Below are positions 1 to 12,983 of a stretch of DNA of 64,000 bases, one piece after another. The position numbers and the translations under genes were made by a program. The DNA is taken from contig CAKKTI010000007.1 of assembly GCA_920105805.1 (NCBI GenBank), positions 62,001-126,000 of the forward strand, in the 5' to 3' direction. Position 1 is the first letter of the stretch, and every line of letters begins with the position of its first letter. This stretch comes from Condylostoma magnum. Its lineage: Eukaryota > Ciliophora > Heterotrichea > Heterotrichida > Condylostomatidae. The notes beneath the pieces are model-generated. The model did no database searches. It had not been told where the DNA came from and saw nothing but the letters and a program-made list of their open reading frames with translations.

Positions 1-1959
1 AACTAACTCTAATTGATATACAAAGCTAAATGTCAGGATCTAGGAATTCCTATACTTCCGGAGTAGTAACGAAGGTTTTTCTAGTTTGCAGTCAAAAATT
101 TAAGAAAAGGAAGGTTTAGACTGTAAGAGTCTGGCATTGGCCCCAAAACAGGGAGAATTATTGGAGAGATTCTACGTACTAATATGAATTTTAAAAAAAT
201 CGAATTAGGAAAAAACACTATGCAAGATTAAGGAGCTCTGAGTCTGGCAAGATCCATATCTAAGAGCTACTAAATAATTCATTTAGATATTTCAAGTAAC
301 AACATATCGCCTGACGGAGCATATAGCATACTCAATTGTCTGACTGGCCATGTTTCCCTTATAAGCATAGATATTTCATCCCATGAAGGCTTGCATAGAA
401 ATAGAATTGGAGGAAAGGGAGCTATGCCCTTAATACGAATGCTTAGGGGTAAAACTATTCTTTAATTTTTAAATTTAGGAAGTACATCCCTAGGAAACGA
501 AGGAATATCTGCTTTATGTCAGGGATTATCTGGAAATCAAACACTACTGTATCTGAATATCTCCGGTAATCAGATAAGTCCCAGATAAGCAGAAAATGTA
601 GCCATAGCTGTAGGAAGTTCTAAGCTTATTGAATTGAATATAAGTAGAAATAAGCTAGGAGCTGACGGAATTGAGCATATAACCAATCTACTATAAGGTA
701 ACTACGGTAAAACTTGCATTTTACAAAAAATTAACTTATCTGAGACTGATTTAAATGGAAAAGCTGCTGCAAGGCTGTTTCTAGGCATAAAAACTAATTC
801 TAACTTGACTCATATATGATTAGATAACAACAACATAGGGTAAAGTGCAGCAGGCGTTATTGTTTTCTTTAACGATAATTATGTATTGGAGCATTTGAGT
901 ATGTCGCGTTGCGAGTTAAAATCAGAGGGAGTTTTGCTATTCTAGGAAGCTCTTTAGAAGAATAAAGGAATTAAGTACTTGAATCTATCTTATAATCACA
1001 TTGATGATGAGGGAGCTGAGGCCATTGGTATAGGACTAAGCAAAAATAATACACTAAAGTTAATCGATTTAACCGGAAATAGGATAAGGGATGCTGGGGC
1101 TATTTCTATTGCTTAGGGAATCAAAATGAATAAGGTACTATAAGGAATTATTTTAAGAGACAATAATATAAGAGATGAAGCTGGAATGCAATTCGCAGAA
1201 ATCAGTAGAATATGTAAAAACCTGTTTAGAATGGATTTGAATTACAATCCAATTAACTATAGATATGTACGGGAAATTAAAGCTAATACTTAAAGCAATA
1301 AAGGAAGTTTCAAAAAAAATCTAACTCCAAGGCTTTAGTAGTAAATTCAAACTTTATAAGTACCTGATTATGCATTTGAATCAATTAAGTAAAATATTGA
1401 AAAAAAGGCACAGGAAAAAGAAGCTATCATTAAGAAATTCTAGAGAGATTAAAGATAACTTAACAACTTAAAAGTATTAGAAAGTAAGAAGTATCAAGAG
1501 TTAAAGGTTTAATTTGATAGTTATAAATAAGAAAGCAAAACACAAAGTGAGTAGTTAGAGGACATAAAAAGAGTAAGAAATATTCAAAAAATCGAATAAG
1601 ATCGGCAAATTAAGTAAAAGTCTTTATAAATAGCTGAAGTAGTATCAGATATAAGAAAAGGAGAAAAGTATAAAATGGAGCAAAAGGAACAATTCACTTT
1701 GAAGCGAAATTAAATGTAAGAAATAATTGATAATCTTTAGAATACGTTGAAACTAGAGGAATAGATGAAACGATCAGCATAGAAGCATTTAGAGGATTTG
1801 AAATTCAAACTAGAAAATTTAAAATTGTAACTGAGGTAGCCTTCCACGTAAAGGGCAGCTTAAAGAAAGGCTTAAACTAATAATACTTATTTAGCGTCGG
1901 AAAGATTAGCAAGGCAGCATAAAAAGCGAAAAATTAATAAAGTATCAGATAATAGTTAA
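1..1959 (+). CDS. Leucine-rich-repeat / coiled-coil protein, 5' end outside the window
   Basis: The frame starting at base 1 translates throughout into ribonuclease-inhibitor-type leucine-rich repeats, for example LNLSYNHIDDEGAEAIG near 980-1025 and IDLTGNRIRDAGA near 1065-1100, followed from about base 1300 by a long charged coiled coil rich in Gln, Lys and Glu. One TGA (near 817) falls inside a repeat (THIWLDNNNIG), where Trp fits; many TAA/TAG read as Gln. The start lies upstream of the window. The stop is ambiguous: TAA at 1957-1959 is the first candidate, with further TAA at 1978, 1990 and 1999 and TGA at 2005. LRR proteins of this kind are protein-binding scaffolds; no specific partner can be named. 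Confidence 0.8.
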
Positions 1960-2331
1960 TTTGTAATATACTTAATATAAAATAGCTGTTAAATTGTATA
2001 AATCTGAAAAGTAGTTTTGAAATAAACAATCTATTTATTACTTATCTCCTAAAAGCTAAACCATTTTATGTTTAATCGGAAAATAAACTAGATTTACTGG
2101 CTATTTACCAATAAAATCCTTATATTATTTACATTTATCATAAGATTTATCCCAAATCTTCCTCAATTAAATCCTAAAAATTACTATAGAATAACTAACT
2201 CACATTTCTCAAAATTTCTAATAAAATGTGTTAAACATAAAAGGAATTGATCCTAAAGCCTATAACAATTAAATTTATCCAGATTCTACTTCTAAATAAT
2301 TGGAATACTAATTTACAACCATAAACATAAA
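1960..2331. other. Intergenic AT-rich stretch, no supported gene
   Basis: It lies between the LRR gene and the next plus-strand gene. A minus-strand reading from an ATG at 2322 can be forced but needs a frame change and has no recognisable domain. I see nothing definite here beyond the 3' end of the LRR gene and the leader of the next one. Confidence 0.5.
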
Positions 2332-2757
2332 ATGGAAGAAAGCTTATATACCAATTCTATAAAATAAGTCTCTTTTAAAACATAAGGTCAATCGGATGAC
2401 TCTTACATAATAAGGAAGCCATCCTATCACAGTACAATAGCTTCTACATTGGAAGATATCAGTTCTGATGATGAAGTTGAGTGTAATTTTCCTTTTCCCA
2501 CCTCAAAACTAAACTTCGACTGCTTTACTTCTCCAAATGAGTCCCTTTTTGAGCCTCTCGATTAAGAGGAGTATCAAAATTTATAGATCCTACAAAATAA
2601 GTTAAAGGATTTACTAAGCGAGCTAGAAGATGAGATTGTTCCTGTAGATGTTCAGGATGAGATAGGAGGAATGAGAACTGTAAATCTGCAGCTTCCCTCT
2701 AATAACTCTTTAATGTCAAGAAGAAGGAACTTTGTTTTGCCGCCCGTTTCTACTTGA
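2332..2757 (+). CDS. Hypothetical acidic protein, 141 aa
   Basis: ATG in AAAATGG context; the frame runs 142 codons to TGA at 2755-2757. The product begins MEESLYTNSIKQVSFK, is Ser/Asp-rich (SSDDEVE near residue 45), has a short predicted helix (LQNKLKDLLSELEDE, about residues 86-100) and ends with a basic patch SRRRNFVLPP. I do not recognise a family. Ordinary codon use and a non-repetitive composition favour a real gene. Confidence 0.6.
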
Positions 2758-3125
2758 AATTGCTAATATTATAAGTTTGATGTTATTATGGTCTTTTGTT
2801 TTATAAAGGGTTATTAACTGTATTTGATTATTTGAAAGCTGTTATTATAGTAAATAAGAAGGCTTTAGAGTACTAGCTTCATAGTGATGTAAGCTTGATA
2901 TAATTAAGATTAATAAAGTTACTATTTATGGATTACAATGTACATTTGTATATTTTTATTTATTGTTGTGGGTATTAATATAGTATTTAAACCATATTTC
3001 TCTAATTTTAATAAATTATAAGATACTTATTCATATTATCAAGACATTTAAACTGTTAAAGTTTACAGTTATTCGATATCAAATCCTAATTATATTAAAG
3101 TAGTAATAAACAACATTTTTTACAA

Positions 3126-5651
3126 CTATCTGAATAAATTATGGCGGGTTCTTTTAAATCTGGTAGACGGTCTAAATCTTTTGGAATTCATTTGTACTAA
3201 TCTATTAATTTCGGATTTAACAGGTGATTATTTAGTATGTCGTTCAAGGCTTTAGCAAAATCTCATCTTATTCATAAAATTTGGAGGAGGCTTTCTATCC
3301 TTGGTATTGAAATCAAAACTATTCTTTAGAAAAGGTGAACTGTTGTTTAAAGTTGATTGTTTTGATTAAGAGCTTTTGGTAGCAATTAGCCTTTTATCCT
3401 CGTTTTTTCCACAGTTTAACTTTTATAATGAACTTGCTAATTTTTTCCTATTTTACTTTTCCTTTTATCGTATAACTGTTATTTACTGCGAAACTTTATG
3501 TATATTTTCTAGATAATTGCTTATATTATATCGTTTTTATTTTTCCTTAGCTATTTTTTCCTTATTCTTTTATTTATTTTCAGCAGGCTCTACTGATTTT
3601 GCTCTAATAATCGTATTTTGAATTGACTTTTTCAGTATTTCTGTTTCCTATAAATTTTTCATACGTTTATTAATTCAATTATCCTTTATACCTTTATACT
3701 ACTTAATAATATCTTATTTATATACCCTTAACACCTTTTTAGCAAAAATATCCGACCTAATAGCTAATAACTCTCCTGTATTACTAATACAAACACAACT
3801 ATTTTACCTTTTACTATCTTCATTTTACATTAACTCATCAAAACCAAACATCTCTTGTGGTACTTTTATACAAATATTTAATCTCTAAATATTTTTCTAT
3901 CGTTTAGGATTTAATCTTTATGGAAAACCCATTCTGACGGTTTAAACAGATTGAATTACCTTTTAACTTATTTTAAATTCTCCTGATTTAGCAATATATA
4001 CAAACTTAGGCTCTTCACCTTACTAATAGACAACTTTATTCCTTTAAAAGCTCTATGAAATAAATAAATATGCAAGTTTTACAATAGCATTCCGTGTTAA
4101 TTGATCAAACGGAGGAATTTTCCTTAAAAATTCAATTTTTTGGTTAACTTATCGTTCATGCTGTACTTTTAGAATTTTTAAATAATCATTTTTCAGAACC
4201 ACTAAAAGAGTAGAGTTTTCAATACATTAAATACTGGCTTATCTAGGCACTTTTTTCAGCAATCCAATTTCCCCAAAAGAGTCTCCTTATTGATAAATTT
4301 AAGTTTCAATCATTTACTCAGACTAAGCTTAAGGCTTAATTCAATCTACAGGAAAAGGTTATAGTTGTATTAAAGGGTGATCCAGATTTCCCATTCTCCT
4401 ATGCTAATTACTTCTCTACTGTGTTATCAAAAACTCATTGTCTTAATCCTCAGAAGAGTAACTTTCCTCTTACTCCTCTTCTTCTTAATGATAAGACATA
4501 GGAATTAATACCCTAACTTATCCATCTAGTACAATATAAAATGCATCTGCTGACTCTCCAAAATGAAAAACAAATTCTTCAGCTACGAAACAAGAACACA
4601 TCATAACTTTACACAGTTGTTCTACTATATCACTGTTTTAATGCTGTTGAGTTAGTTATTGAAAAAATTATATATTTTTAACCTAGTTTTACAGTACTTG
4701 AATATCCTTTTTACTTCGTCGATTAATTGGTTTTAACAATAACTATGTAATTAACTAATTATCCATTTATAAATTAGATTATTTTGCAGCTTTAAGCTTA
4801 AATCTGAGGGCTTCTAACCAGGCTGAGTTTATTTTAGGTTTAAGTCTTTTATTTTGAACTTTTACTTCTTATAACCGTGTTTAGAATCTTTAGATTTCAT
4901 CATTAAGAGATTCATTACTTTGCTGATTATTAGCTCCATTTATATAGTTCATTAACTGATCAATTGGTAAAGTGTAAAGCTTCTTAGACTTTTGAATGAA
5001 TTATTTAGATATTATGCATTACTTTTCCTTAGTCTTACGGCACATTGCGCAACCCTTTTTTAGTTTCTGTTTTACTGATTTTAATTCGTTTATTATCTAT
5101 AGTATTTCTTATGGGATAGCATCCTAAAATTTGAGTTTGTTTAAATGCACATAGACATTTTCATAGAATAACAACTTGCTTATCTCGTCACATGTTTTTG
5201 ATAGAATCTCTGAGTTAAAAATCCTAGAAATCAGTTCATTTACCTCCTAACTTGCGTGTAAAAGGGAACTATAACCTTTTACAAAGGAATTTAATAAAGT
5301 TCTTTTATTTCTGAGTATAATCTAAGCTAATTGTTTGTTAAAAACATTAACTTATTTGTAATAAATGCTATACAGAAGATTACAGTTGTCTTATAGTGCC
5401 AATAGTCTAACATTATTAATAAAGTTTTTATTTATAAAACTATCAGGATAAATCAACTGTTCAATATAAGGCAGATTTGTTATATTTTATAATTTCAGCT
5501 GGAAGAGTTTTATATTGATGCTATAGATCTATTGCAGGGTTTAAATTACATTCTCTTATATAAAAGCTTATTAGTGGATTTGTTAGGCCCTGTTTTGAGA
5601 TTATTAAGCCTTTGGTCTTCGCCTGGTTTTACGCCCCATTATTATTATCAT
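3126..5651 (-). CDS. Protein with two cyclic-nucleotide-binding domains
   Basis: About 841 aa. The first cyclic nucleotide-binding fold (about residues 350-480) carries the phosphate-binding cassette FGEIGLLKKVPRQASI with its Arg. An acidic insert of roughly 75 residues splits its beta-roll. A second fold (about 495-610) contains VVYQQGEEPKFVYIAKSGEF and a degenerate cassette, FGFDELMQ. A basic coiled tail follows. No kinase or membrane segment is seen, so it resembles a regulatory or scaffold protein rather than a full PKG or a channel. Start taken at 5651 (MIIIMGRK; a second in-frame ATG lies at 5639). The end is set at TAG 3126-3128; TAA at 3120 and TGA at 3039 are alternatives. Divergent from the IQ gene, with 47 bp between start codons. 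Confidence 0.8.
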
Positions 5652-5698
5652 TTCTGAAGTTGTATCGCTGTATTTGTGTACTAATGATGGTATTGTAA

Positions 5699-8362
5699 AT
5701 GAATAATTTCAATAATTAAAATCGTTAGAAATAGCCCCGCAGGAAAAAGGAGAAGAAGTATGTTGTAAAGAACAATAACCTAAGTGAAATTATCGACTAA
5801 GCAGCCATAGATATCCTTAAAATGCCGAAAAAGAGCAGTGTTAAAAGGAAATTATCTTAAAATAACGTGCTTAACAATACCATTGGGGATAAAACAAACG
5901 TAAGTTTGTCAAAACAACTTAATTTAAGTCTTGAGAATGTTACCAACTAATTTGGAATTTTTAATAAGCCAAGAATCTAATCAACCAGAAAGCAGAAAAA
6001 AGGTAAAAATTTGAAAAAAATGATTGATGGAACCTTGTAATATATACAAAAAGCAAAAAAGTATAACAAAAAGAGGCTCCTAAAGCTTAGTTAAGATCTT
6101 GATTAAACTAATTCTAAGCAAGATTTCTATGTATAGCGTCAAAAACATAAAACTAGAAAGACTTCTAATAGTAAATACGCAGGAAACTAGGATAATGCTT
6201 CTCAGCAATTTTTCACTAGATCAAGAGTCAAAAGTATAGAACGGTATCCTTCTACTGGAAGATCCTAAAGCAATACAGAACGTTAGAAATCTGAGTTAAA
6301 TAAAACAGCACCTTTAAGCGGTTCTTCACCAAATCGCAAGCATTTAAGGCGAAATAATACGAAAAAGAGTATAGATATACAAAAGTAATTGCACTAGCAT
6401 AAAAAACTGAAGCGAAAAATGGATGAAATGGCTATTTTGAAGTAGAAAAAGGAAAAAGGAGAAAGATTATTGCATAAGAAGTAGAAAGAGTACTATTAAA
6501 CAGTTTAAAACGATCATTGAATAAAAGCAGCACCGACTACTCCTTAAAGAGCTAAAAGAAGGCCTTATATACCAACTTTACAAATCTTAAGTAATTAGTA
6601 CTCATAGCCTATTAGTAGTTTATCTACTCAACGTTATAATTCAGACACCCTTAGAAACCATGCAGCTACTATCATACAAAGATGGTATAGAAATATACTT
6701 AAAATAAGGGCTTTGTATACTGAAAGTGACGTTTTTAGTACTGAGGATAAAGAAGTTGAAAATATAATGAATCATTTTGAGGATATTCAAAATGACGAGG
6801 AGGAGGATGTTGACGATATTGCAGAAATGCTACAAGTATAAGGAAAAATCTTTATAGAATAATACGAGGCTGTTGAATATATGAAGAAGAAAGACTTAAA
6901 GGATTTTATACAAATAGCTGAGGAAATATAACCAGATAATAACGAATTGGCCTAAGTGTTTAATTATCTGATCTCTAAAAGATATGAGCAGATAAAGCAA
7001 ATGGTGCAATAGAATTTGAGTTTAATTGGCATTGAAATATAAGGGGAAAAGGAAATAAGTGAAATTAGTTCAGAGGAGGAGTATCCTAGATCTGCCTCTG
7101 AGGATAAAGAAGACAGGATTTAAATTATACCATAAGAAGAGGTTAGTAAAAAAGCATGTTAAAATCAAATCGAAATCGTTAATAAAACTTTTTAAATGAT
7201 AACTGTTCCTGTAGTCTGTTTAGAAATCTTTAGTAAAAAGGTCCCTGCTTTGAAATTTTAGTCGATTGAGCTGATAGATCTGCCTTGTATCATAAAAGAT
7301 GAAAAACGAGAAAAACCTGATTCATTAATGTTTGCCAGGTTCGAGTAGGAAAGAAAGAAAAATCCTATATTAAATGAGTCTAATGAAAGCGGTAATATGC
7401 TTAATTTTAGTAATTTAAGTGAAAGGGAAATATTTAGCAATTTAACTCCAGATGATTTGGCTTGCAGTGCGTCGAATTCGGATAATGAGTAAATTGATCC
7501 GTTTACAGACGAAATTTAAAGGCTGCTCGGAGAGTAAAACTTAAGTAATGAGTACTCAGACTAGGAAATGGAAGATTCTAATCTATTCTACTAAAATTTA
7601 ATATAGAACTAATAGAATAATAGAGAAACGTAGCTTAATTTATTGCCTCCTCTTGATTTAAAAGATATTCATAAGCCATATGATACTCAGCCAACTGTTT
7701 CAGTTGAACAAGGAATTTTTAATGATGATGCTACCATTGTTAATTTTGCTATATAAGTGTTAAAGGATAATTAATAGCGTATTTAATACCATATGAAGAA
7801 ATAAGAGATTAAAGAGCATGATATCATACATTAAATAAAACTTTATATAAGTAAGTAAAGTAAAACTAAGTAATTTCTGCAAAAACCGCCAACTAATTTA
7901 ATACAAATTCCTAATTTAGAACGACTATCTGACTAAACACGTTAAAACTTGCATAAATCTAATGAAATCCACAGTGAAATGATATACGACTGTATAAATG
8001 AAACTTTAAATCAATACCGCAATACAGATCTATAGCTCCCTTTCACATTCACATCCAAATGCTACAATAAAAGTCCAACCAAAATACAAAAAGAAACAAT
8101 TTCCAGTCTGAAACAATGAAACGAATTTAAACAAGGTCAACTTCCCTCCTAAGATTTAATACAAGACAATGGTATGGTTGATTACGTTGAACTTTAAAAA
8201 ATCCGCGAGGAAAACCTGGCGAATCTCTTAGCTTTTGAAATTTTATCCCATGACGACATTTTCACGAATTATACAAAAGAAGAAATCCAGCTAATCTTTG
8301 AACTTGAGTCTAACATTTTTCAAATTCTAGTAGAAGAAACGCAAAATTTGTTTGTATTATAA
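5699..8362 (+). CDS. Large basic/acidic protein with an IQ motif
   Basis: About 887 aa. The N-terminal third is strongly basic. A calmodulin-binding IQ motif (AATIIQRWYRNILKIR) lies around residue 320. The second half is acidic (DEEEDVDDIAEML; SEISSEEE). TGA is read as Trp twice. In-frame ATGs at 5684 and 5687 could extend the N-terminus. The stop is TAA 8360-8362 or 8366-8368; the next ATG follows at 8377. Probably a calmodulin-regulated cytoskeletal or centrosomal protein; that role is inference from the IQ motif only. Confidence 0.7.
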
Positions 8363-8376
8363 GATTAACTAGGAAA

Positions 8377-9819
8377 ATGGCGGATGATAATATTGCCATC
8401 CATATCAACAAGGAGCATCTATCTGCCGATCTAGAGTTAGTCCATATGAAAATATAAGAAAAAATAGAAGAGTTGAACAACTTCAAGGAAAGTGACAGTA
8501 CAAGAGATGAGCTCATGGATCAATTCGTGCATTTACTAACAGTTTACTTTGACTATAACACTGAAATAGCGCGTTATATAACCAAAATGTTCCCTCCAGC
8601 CGAAGTTTTCTAGTTTATGCAAGCAAGTGACACTCCTAGGCCAATGACTATAAGAACCAATACTTTGAAAACCAAGAGAAGGGAGTTGGCATAGTCGTTG
8701 ATTCAGAAAGGGGTTAATTTAGATCCTTTAGGGGAGTGGAGTAAAGTAGGACTTAAGATAATTGAATCCTAGGTTCCAATAGGAGCAACTACTGAGTATT
8801 TGTCAGGAATGTATATTCTTTAACAATCTTCTAGCTTTCTACCTGTAATGGCCCTTGCTCCGAAGGCAGGTGAGAAAATCTTAGACATGTGTGCTGCTCC
8901 TGGGGGTAAATCTACACATATCGCCTAATTAATGAGAAACTAAGGGGTTTTAGTAGCAAATGAAATGAACCCTTAGAGAGTTGTAAGCTTAAAGGCAAAT
9001 ATATACAGAATGGGAGTAACTATAGGAATTGTTACAAATTACGACGGAAGGAAAATCGTTAAAAATGTTTCTGGCTTTGACAGAGTTCTGTTAGATGCAC
9101 CGTGCAGTGGGCTTGGCGTTATCTCTAAGGATCCAACGATAAAGTCTCATAGAACTGTGAGAGACATCAAGAAAAACGCACATTTGTAAAAGGAACTTCT
9201 ATTAGCTGCAATTGATGCTGTCAATGCTAAGTCTAATACTGGAGGATTTATTGTGTATTCTACTTGCTCTATAAGTGTTGAGGAAAATGAACAGGTTATA
9301 CAGCATGCTTTGAAGAATAGAAGTGTTAAAATTGTTGAAACTGGGCTAAAAATAGGGGAGTAAGGCTTTCCTAAGTTTTAAGGGAAGATATTCGACTCTA
9401 AAATGACACGCTGCAGGAGGATTTATCCGCATACACTTAATATGGAAGGATTTTTTGTATGTAAATTAAAAAAGATAACTAACAAGCTACCAGAAAATGC
9501 ATCACAGCCTCATAGTGGAGAAAAAAGGCTAAAAGTCAAAAAGATCTTAGAGCTTTAGAGGAAAGAGGAGGAAAAAAAGCAGGAAAAGTAAAGGGAGGAA
9601 TAAGAAATGATTGAATAGGTGAAACAAGATAAAAAGGTAAAAAATGAGGAAAGGAAAAGACATAATAAGAAGGATAAAAAGCAGGGGAAAATTATGAAGA
9701 AAAAGCACGCGAAAAGGCTTATAGATAAGGAGCTCAACAGCACCAAAAAGAAGAAAAGAAAGCGATCGAAGGATAGTAAGGTAGAAAAGCCAAGAAAGAG
9801 AACAAAAGTTTCTAGTTAG
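8377..9819 (+). CDS. NOP2/NSUN1-type rRNA (cytosine-5) methyltransferase
   Basis: 480 aa. An N-terminal region precedes a Rossmann methyltransferase core with the SAM loop [11 protein letters not shown] (about residue 170), motif [11 protein letters not shown] (about 240) and the catalytic-cysteine motif [16 protein letters not shown] (about 294). The C-terminal 100 residues are a Lys/Arg/Glu-rich nucleolar-type tail. Family members methylate a cytosine in large-subunit rRNA and support 60S assembly in the nucleolus. Length and order match NOP2 better than other NSUN proteins, although the usual long N-terminal extension is short. The stop is TAG at 9817-9819, only 8 bp before the next ATG. 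Several in-frame TAA/TAG inside the core read as Gln. Confidence 0.92.
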
Positions 9820-9827
9820 AATTAAAT

Positions 9828-11795
9828 ATGCCTAAAAATACTAAAATTATTCCATTAGGATTTTAGACATAGAATAACACACTAAACAATACTGAAAGAA
9901 CTCCAATTGCAAGAAAGAGGCTAAAAAACAAAACACTTGCTATATTAAATGATAATTAAAAAGGGACTCCAACTGCCAATGTAGATTAACTTAAAAAAGC
10001 AAAAACACCTTCATCTAAAAAGAATTCATTTAAATAAAGCTTTACAGAAAACCTTAATAATAAAACATAGAGACATGCTACTGAGTAATTTAACCCAGAA
10101 CAACTTTCTACTTCTATTCCTATAGGAATGATTCACCCAAATTGGAAAACAAAGCAAATATGAAATATTATTGTTGCTGTTCTACTAGTATATACTGCAA
10201 CAGTTATGCCGTTTAGTATGGCCTTTATTGAAGTAGAGTGAGGAGATGCTTGATTTTGAATTGATTTGTCTATTGATATACTATTTTTTACGGATGTGTT
10301 GATTAATATGACAACTTGTTACTATGATACTGGAGGAATATTGATTACAGACAGGAAAAAGGTGTTTATAAGATATTTAAGGACCTGATTGATAATTGAC
10401 CTTGCAGCTTGTATACCTTTCGGGCTAATTGAAGGGGAAGAATCTGAGGATAATACTAGTAGAAGTGGAGATTACAGTAATTTAATACGTTTGGCAAGGC
10501 TTCCCAGATTATATCGTCTGTTTAGAATTTCAAGAGTACTTAAAATGTTTAAACATTACATAAACTCTGACTTTTTTGAGAAATTGTAAGATTTTTTAAG
10601 TTTAAAGCAAAGTGCTATGCGACTCTGTGGATCTCTAGTAACAATGCTAATATGTATTCACATTATGAGCTGTTTTTGGTACTTTTCTGCAAGACTAGAT
10701 AGCTTTAACCCGGACACCTGAGTAGTTAGAGGGGGTTATATAGATGACACTATAGATTCCCTATACTTTACTTCTCTATACTGGGCTTTTACTACTATTT
10801 CTACAGTAGGGTATGGTGATATAATAGCCTACACTCTCTTAGAGAAAATTTTAGCAATATTATGAATGTTATTTGGTCTTTACTTCTTTTCCTTTACAAT
10901 AGGATCCTTATCTTCAATTTTAAGTGGAATTGATACGAAAGAAAATGCACTGCTGAACAAGCTGGCTGTAATAGATGAATTTGCTAAAGAAGCCAACCTT
11001 ACTAAAGACCTGTAAAACAGATTGCGTCATGCTCTTAGATACTCAACTGAATAATCCGGGTTTTCCTGAAGAGATAAGCAGAATATACTAAACGAGCTTC
11101 CGAAGGTGCTTAGATACGAAATGGCCCTAGCAATGCATTAAGGAGTTATACGGTCTATAGATTTCTTTGTAAATAAAGACCCTATTTTCATATCATCTAT
11201 TGTTCCCTTTTTACAGCACATGCTGGTCCGCAACAGTGATATTATATACCACTAAGGAGAGCTAGCTGAGGAAATCTACTTTATTTCTAAGGGGAAAGTG
11301 AAACTACTGAAAGAAGACCAAAAAATGCCTGTGATGATGCTAAGTAAAGGGAACACGTTTGGAGATATTGAACCATTGCGGCAAATTCCTAGAAAACATA
11401 CAGCATAGTCACTACACGACTGTTAATTGCTAACAATGAACAAAGAGCTAGTTAGGATTATCTTTAATGACTACCCAACTATCTGGGAGGAAATGATGCG
11501 AGAGGTTAGGAATAAGGAACTTCAGGAACTACGCCAGGATTTTGAGACTTAAGACTAACAAGCCTTTAAAAACTACTCAAACTACTAAAGAAATATACGA
11601 AAAAACACTGGAAACGAGGACTTATCTAGAAAAGTAGATAATTTGATCAAAAGTGTTAATTATCTGGGACGATAACTACAGACCTACATACCCGACATAA
11701 ACCACAAGTACATAGATAGTTTTAATAAAAAGCTATAGAGAATAGACAGTGAGGCCTCCCACAGTTCCAATGCAAATACTAGTTTTAATAATTAA
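9828..11795 (+). CDS. Six-TM K+ channel with C-terminal cyclic-nucleotide-binding domain (CNG/EAG/HCN superfamily)
   Basis: About 655 aa. A basic N-terminus is followed by S1-S6 (about residues 105-370), an Arg-rich S4 (RLARLPRLYRLFRISRV), the pore with filter TTISTVGYGD (about residue 322), a C-linker and a cyclic nucleotide-binding fold (about 465-540, FGDIEPLRQIPRK). The GYGD filter indicates K+ selectivity. Several TGA codons in S1-S3 and the pore region fall where Trp is expected in membrane helices. Translation may stop at TAA 11793-11795 or at TGA 11805-11807; the latter overlaps the ATG of the MAP kinase gene (ATGA). A channel of this kind would link membrane potential to cyclic nucleotides controlling ciliary beating; that role is inferred. 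Confidence 0.93.
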
Positions 11796-11803
11796 CAAAA
11801 TAA

Positions 11804-12967
<1,164 letters not shown>

Positions 12968-12983
12968 TTAAAATATACCAAAA

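Noticed and set aside
1985-2322. Minus-strand small gene from ATG 2322, made continuous by assuming a 19-base GT...AG intron
   Set aside because: No other gene in the window needs an intron, the product has no recognisable domain, and the intron was chosen only to keep the frame.
9555-9819. Short standard-code ORFs on both strands over the Lys-rich tail of the NOP2 gene
   Set aside because: They are shadows or fragments of the NOP2 frame, which is fixed by its methyltransferase motifs.
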